This document shows positions 6,858-7,141 of a stretch of 7,141 nt of DNA, in pieces. The notes under the pieces were generated by a model. That model was not told where the DNA came from. It searched no databases and saw nothing but the letters and a program-made list of their open reading frames with translations. Position numbers and translations under genes: made by a program. The number at the start of each line of letters is the position of its first letter. Position 1 is the stretch's first letter. The DNA is from an uncultured Ruminococcus sp. (GTDB lineage: Bacteria; Bacillota; Clostridia; UBA1212; UBA1255), in the NCBI GenBank assembly GCA_902782885.1, contig CACZOW010000222.1, forward strand, positions 1 through 7,141. Direction: 5' to 3'.

Positions 6858-6900
6858 AAAAGTGGGACAAAATCTCTCAAATAAAGATTTTTGTCCCACT
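6858..6900. repeat. Hairpin repeat copy 1 (GTGGGACAAAA family)
   Basis: The left arm AGTGGGACAAAATCT (6861-6875) pairs with AGATTTTTGTCCCACT (6885-6900) over 15 bp, with one extra base in the A/T run of the right arm. The loop is CTCAAATAA. The left arm is preceded by AAA. The outer half of the stem is shared with the other two copies; the inner pairs ATCT/AGAT are specific to this one. Confidence 0.85.
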
Positions 6901-6941
6901 CATGGCTGCATCTCCGGTAACGTGTCCGCCTTCATTAGCAC

Positions 6942-6985
6942 AAAAGTGGGACAAAAAGGCGTGAAAAGGAGCTTTTTGTCCCATT
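6942..6985. repeat. Hairpin repeat copy 2 (GTGGGACAAAA family)
   Basis: TGGGACAAAAAG (6947-6958) pairs perfectly with CTTTTTGTCCCA (6972-6983). A G-T wobble and an A-T pair extend the outside, and a C-G pair beyond one bulged G extends the inside. The loop is GTGAAAAGGA. The inner stem differs from copies 1 and 3 but is still self-complementary. No T-run follows, so it is not a typical terminator. Confidence 0.85.
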
Positions 6986-7059
6986 GCAGCCGGATCAAAA
7001 GCGGTATAAGGCCGTGTCAAAAGCGTCAATGACCCGCCAGAGCCCCTCAGAAGCCGCCC

Positions 7060-7105
7060 AAAGTGGGACAAAATTTCTAAAACGGAAATTTTTGTCCCAC
7101 TTTTT
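7060..7105. repeat. Hairpin repeat copy 3 (GTGGGACAAAA family)
   Basis: AAAGTGGGACAAAATTTC (7060-7077) pairs with 7085-7103 over 18 bp, again with one extra base in the right-arm T-run as in copy 1. The loop is TAAAACG. TTTTT (7101-7105) overlaps and follows the right arm, so this copy alone could act as a terminator on the + strand. The inner pairs TTTC/GAAA differ from the other copies. Confidence 0.85.
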
Positions 7106-7141
7106 CCAAAACCCGGCGTTTGGAATGAGCAAGAGACATGA

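Larger units (their letters stand above)
6606..7141. other. Gene-free palindrome-rich region
   Basis: No reading frame here has a credible ribosome binding site, start or recognisable product. The short open frames on both strands run through the repeated hairpins and encode only those repeats. The region holds the operon terminator, two GC-rich palindromes and three copies of one hairpin family, listed separately. Confidence 0.65.

Noticed and set aside
6995..7025. Direct repeat TCAAAAGCG (6995-7003 and 7017-7025)
   Set aside because: Only two 9-base copies at one 22-base interval, with no other supporting structure; probably chance.
6757..7032. Open frame on the + strand with a repeated KVGQ...S motif (91 codons)
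   Set aside because: The apparent peptide repeats are translations of the hairpin arms (AAAGTGGGACAAA...). There is no ribosome binding site and no recognisable protein, so it is a shadow of the palindromes.
6877..7071. Open frame on the - strand through the hairpin array (64 codons)
   Set aside because: It covers parts of the repeat copies and unrelated spacer, lacks a convincing start and shows no protein-like features.
6858..7105. CRISPR array
   Set aside because: Only three units, internally palindromic with diverged centres, with unequal spacing and no cas genes in the window.
6858..7105. Integron attC-type recombination sites
   Set aside because: Bulged hairpins invite the comparison, but the RYYYAAC/GTTRRRY core boxes are absent.

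Overview
The window reads like a genome fragment of a GC-rich, Gram-positive-type anaerobe, most likely an uncultured gut Clostridia lineage (Bacillota). The support for this is AGGAGG-like ribosome binding sites, Sec signal peptides, a Thr/Pro-rich wall-spanning linker, an LPVTG sorting signal, lysine-rich C-terminal tails, and glycoside hydrolases of the kind common in gut Firmicutes. The taxonomic call is inference only.

Layout: the left edge (1-414) is the 3' end of a gene whose product resembles the C-terminal part of GH36/melibiase-type alpha-galactosidases. A 130-base gap with a TATAAT-type -10 box follows. Then come three closely spaced genes on the same strand (545-2233, 2247-4841, 4860-6605; gaps of 13 and 18 bases), each with its own Shine-Dalgarno sequence. 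They look like one operon, closed by a strong hairpin at 6686-6728. All three products carry an export signal and end in a hydrophobic helix with a basic tail, so all are predicted to sit at the cell surface. The middle gene is a large multidomain protein with a putative GH99/GH71-like TIM-barrel catalytic domain and a C-terminal CBM9/DOMON-like beta-sandwich. The first and third are non-enzymatic paralogues built from repeated beta-sandwich modules.

The unifying observation is that a related beta-sandwich module occurs six times across the three proteins: twice in the first, once at the N-terminus of the hydrolase, and three times in the last. The module has a Trp followed by a strand of the type (E/D)L(Y/F)x(W/F/Y), then a DYxxTV-like stretch, then LPAGxY. 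I infer a surface glycan-binding and hydrolysis system in which two modular binding proteins work with one anchored hydrolase. The nearby GH36-like gene fits a carbohydrate-use locus.

The right end (6606-7141) has no convincing gene. It holds the terminator, GC-rich palindromes, and an array of three related hairpins (about 6858-6900, 6942-6985, 7060-7105). These share the arms GTGGGACAAAA / TTTTGTCCCAC, but their inner stems differ in sequence while keeping complementarity. This small palindrome family is the least explained feature of the window.
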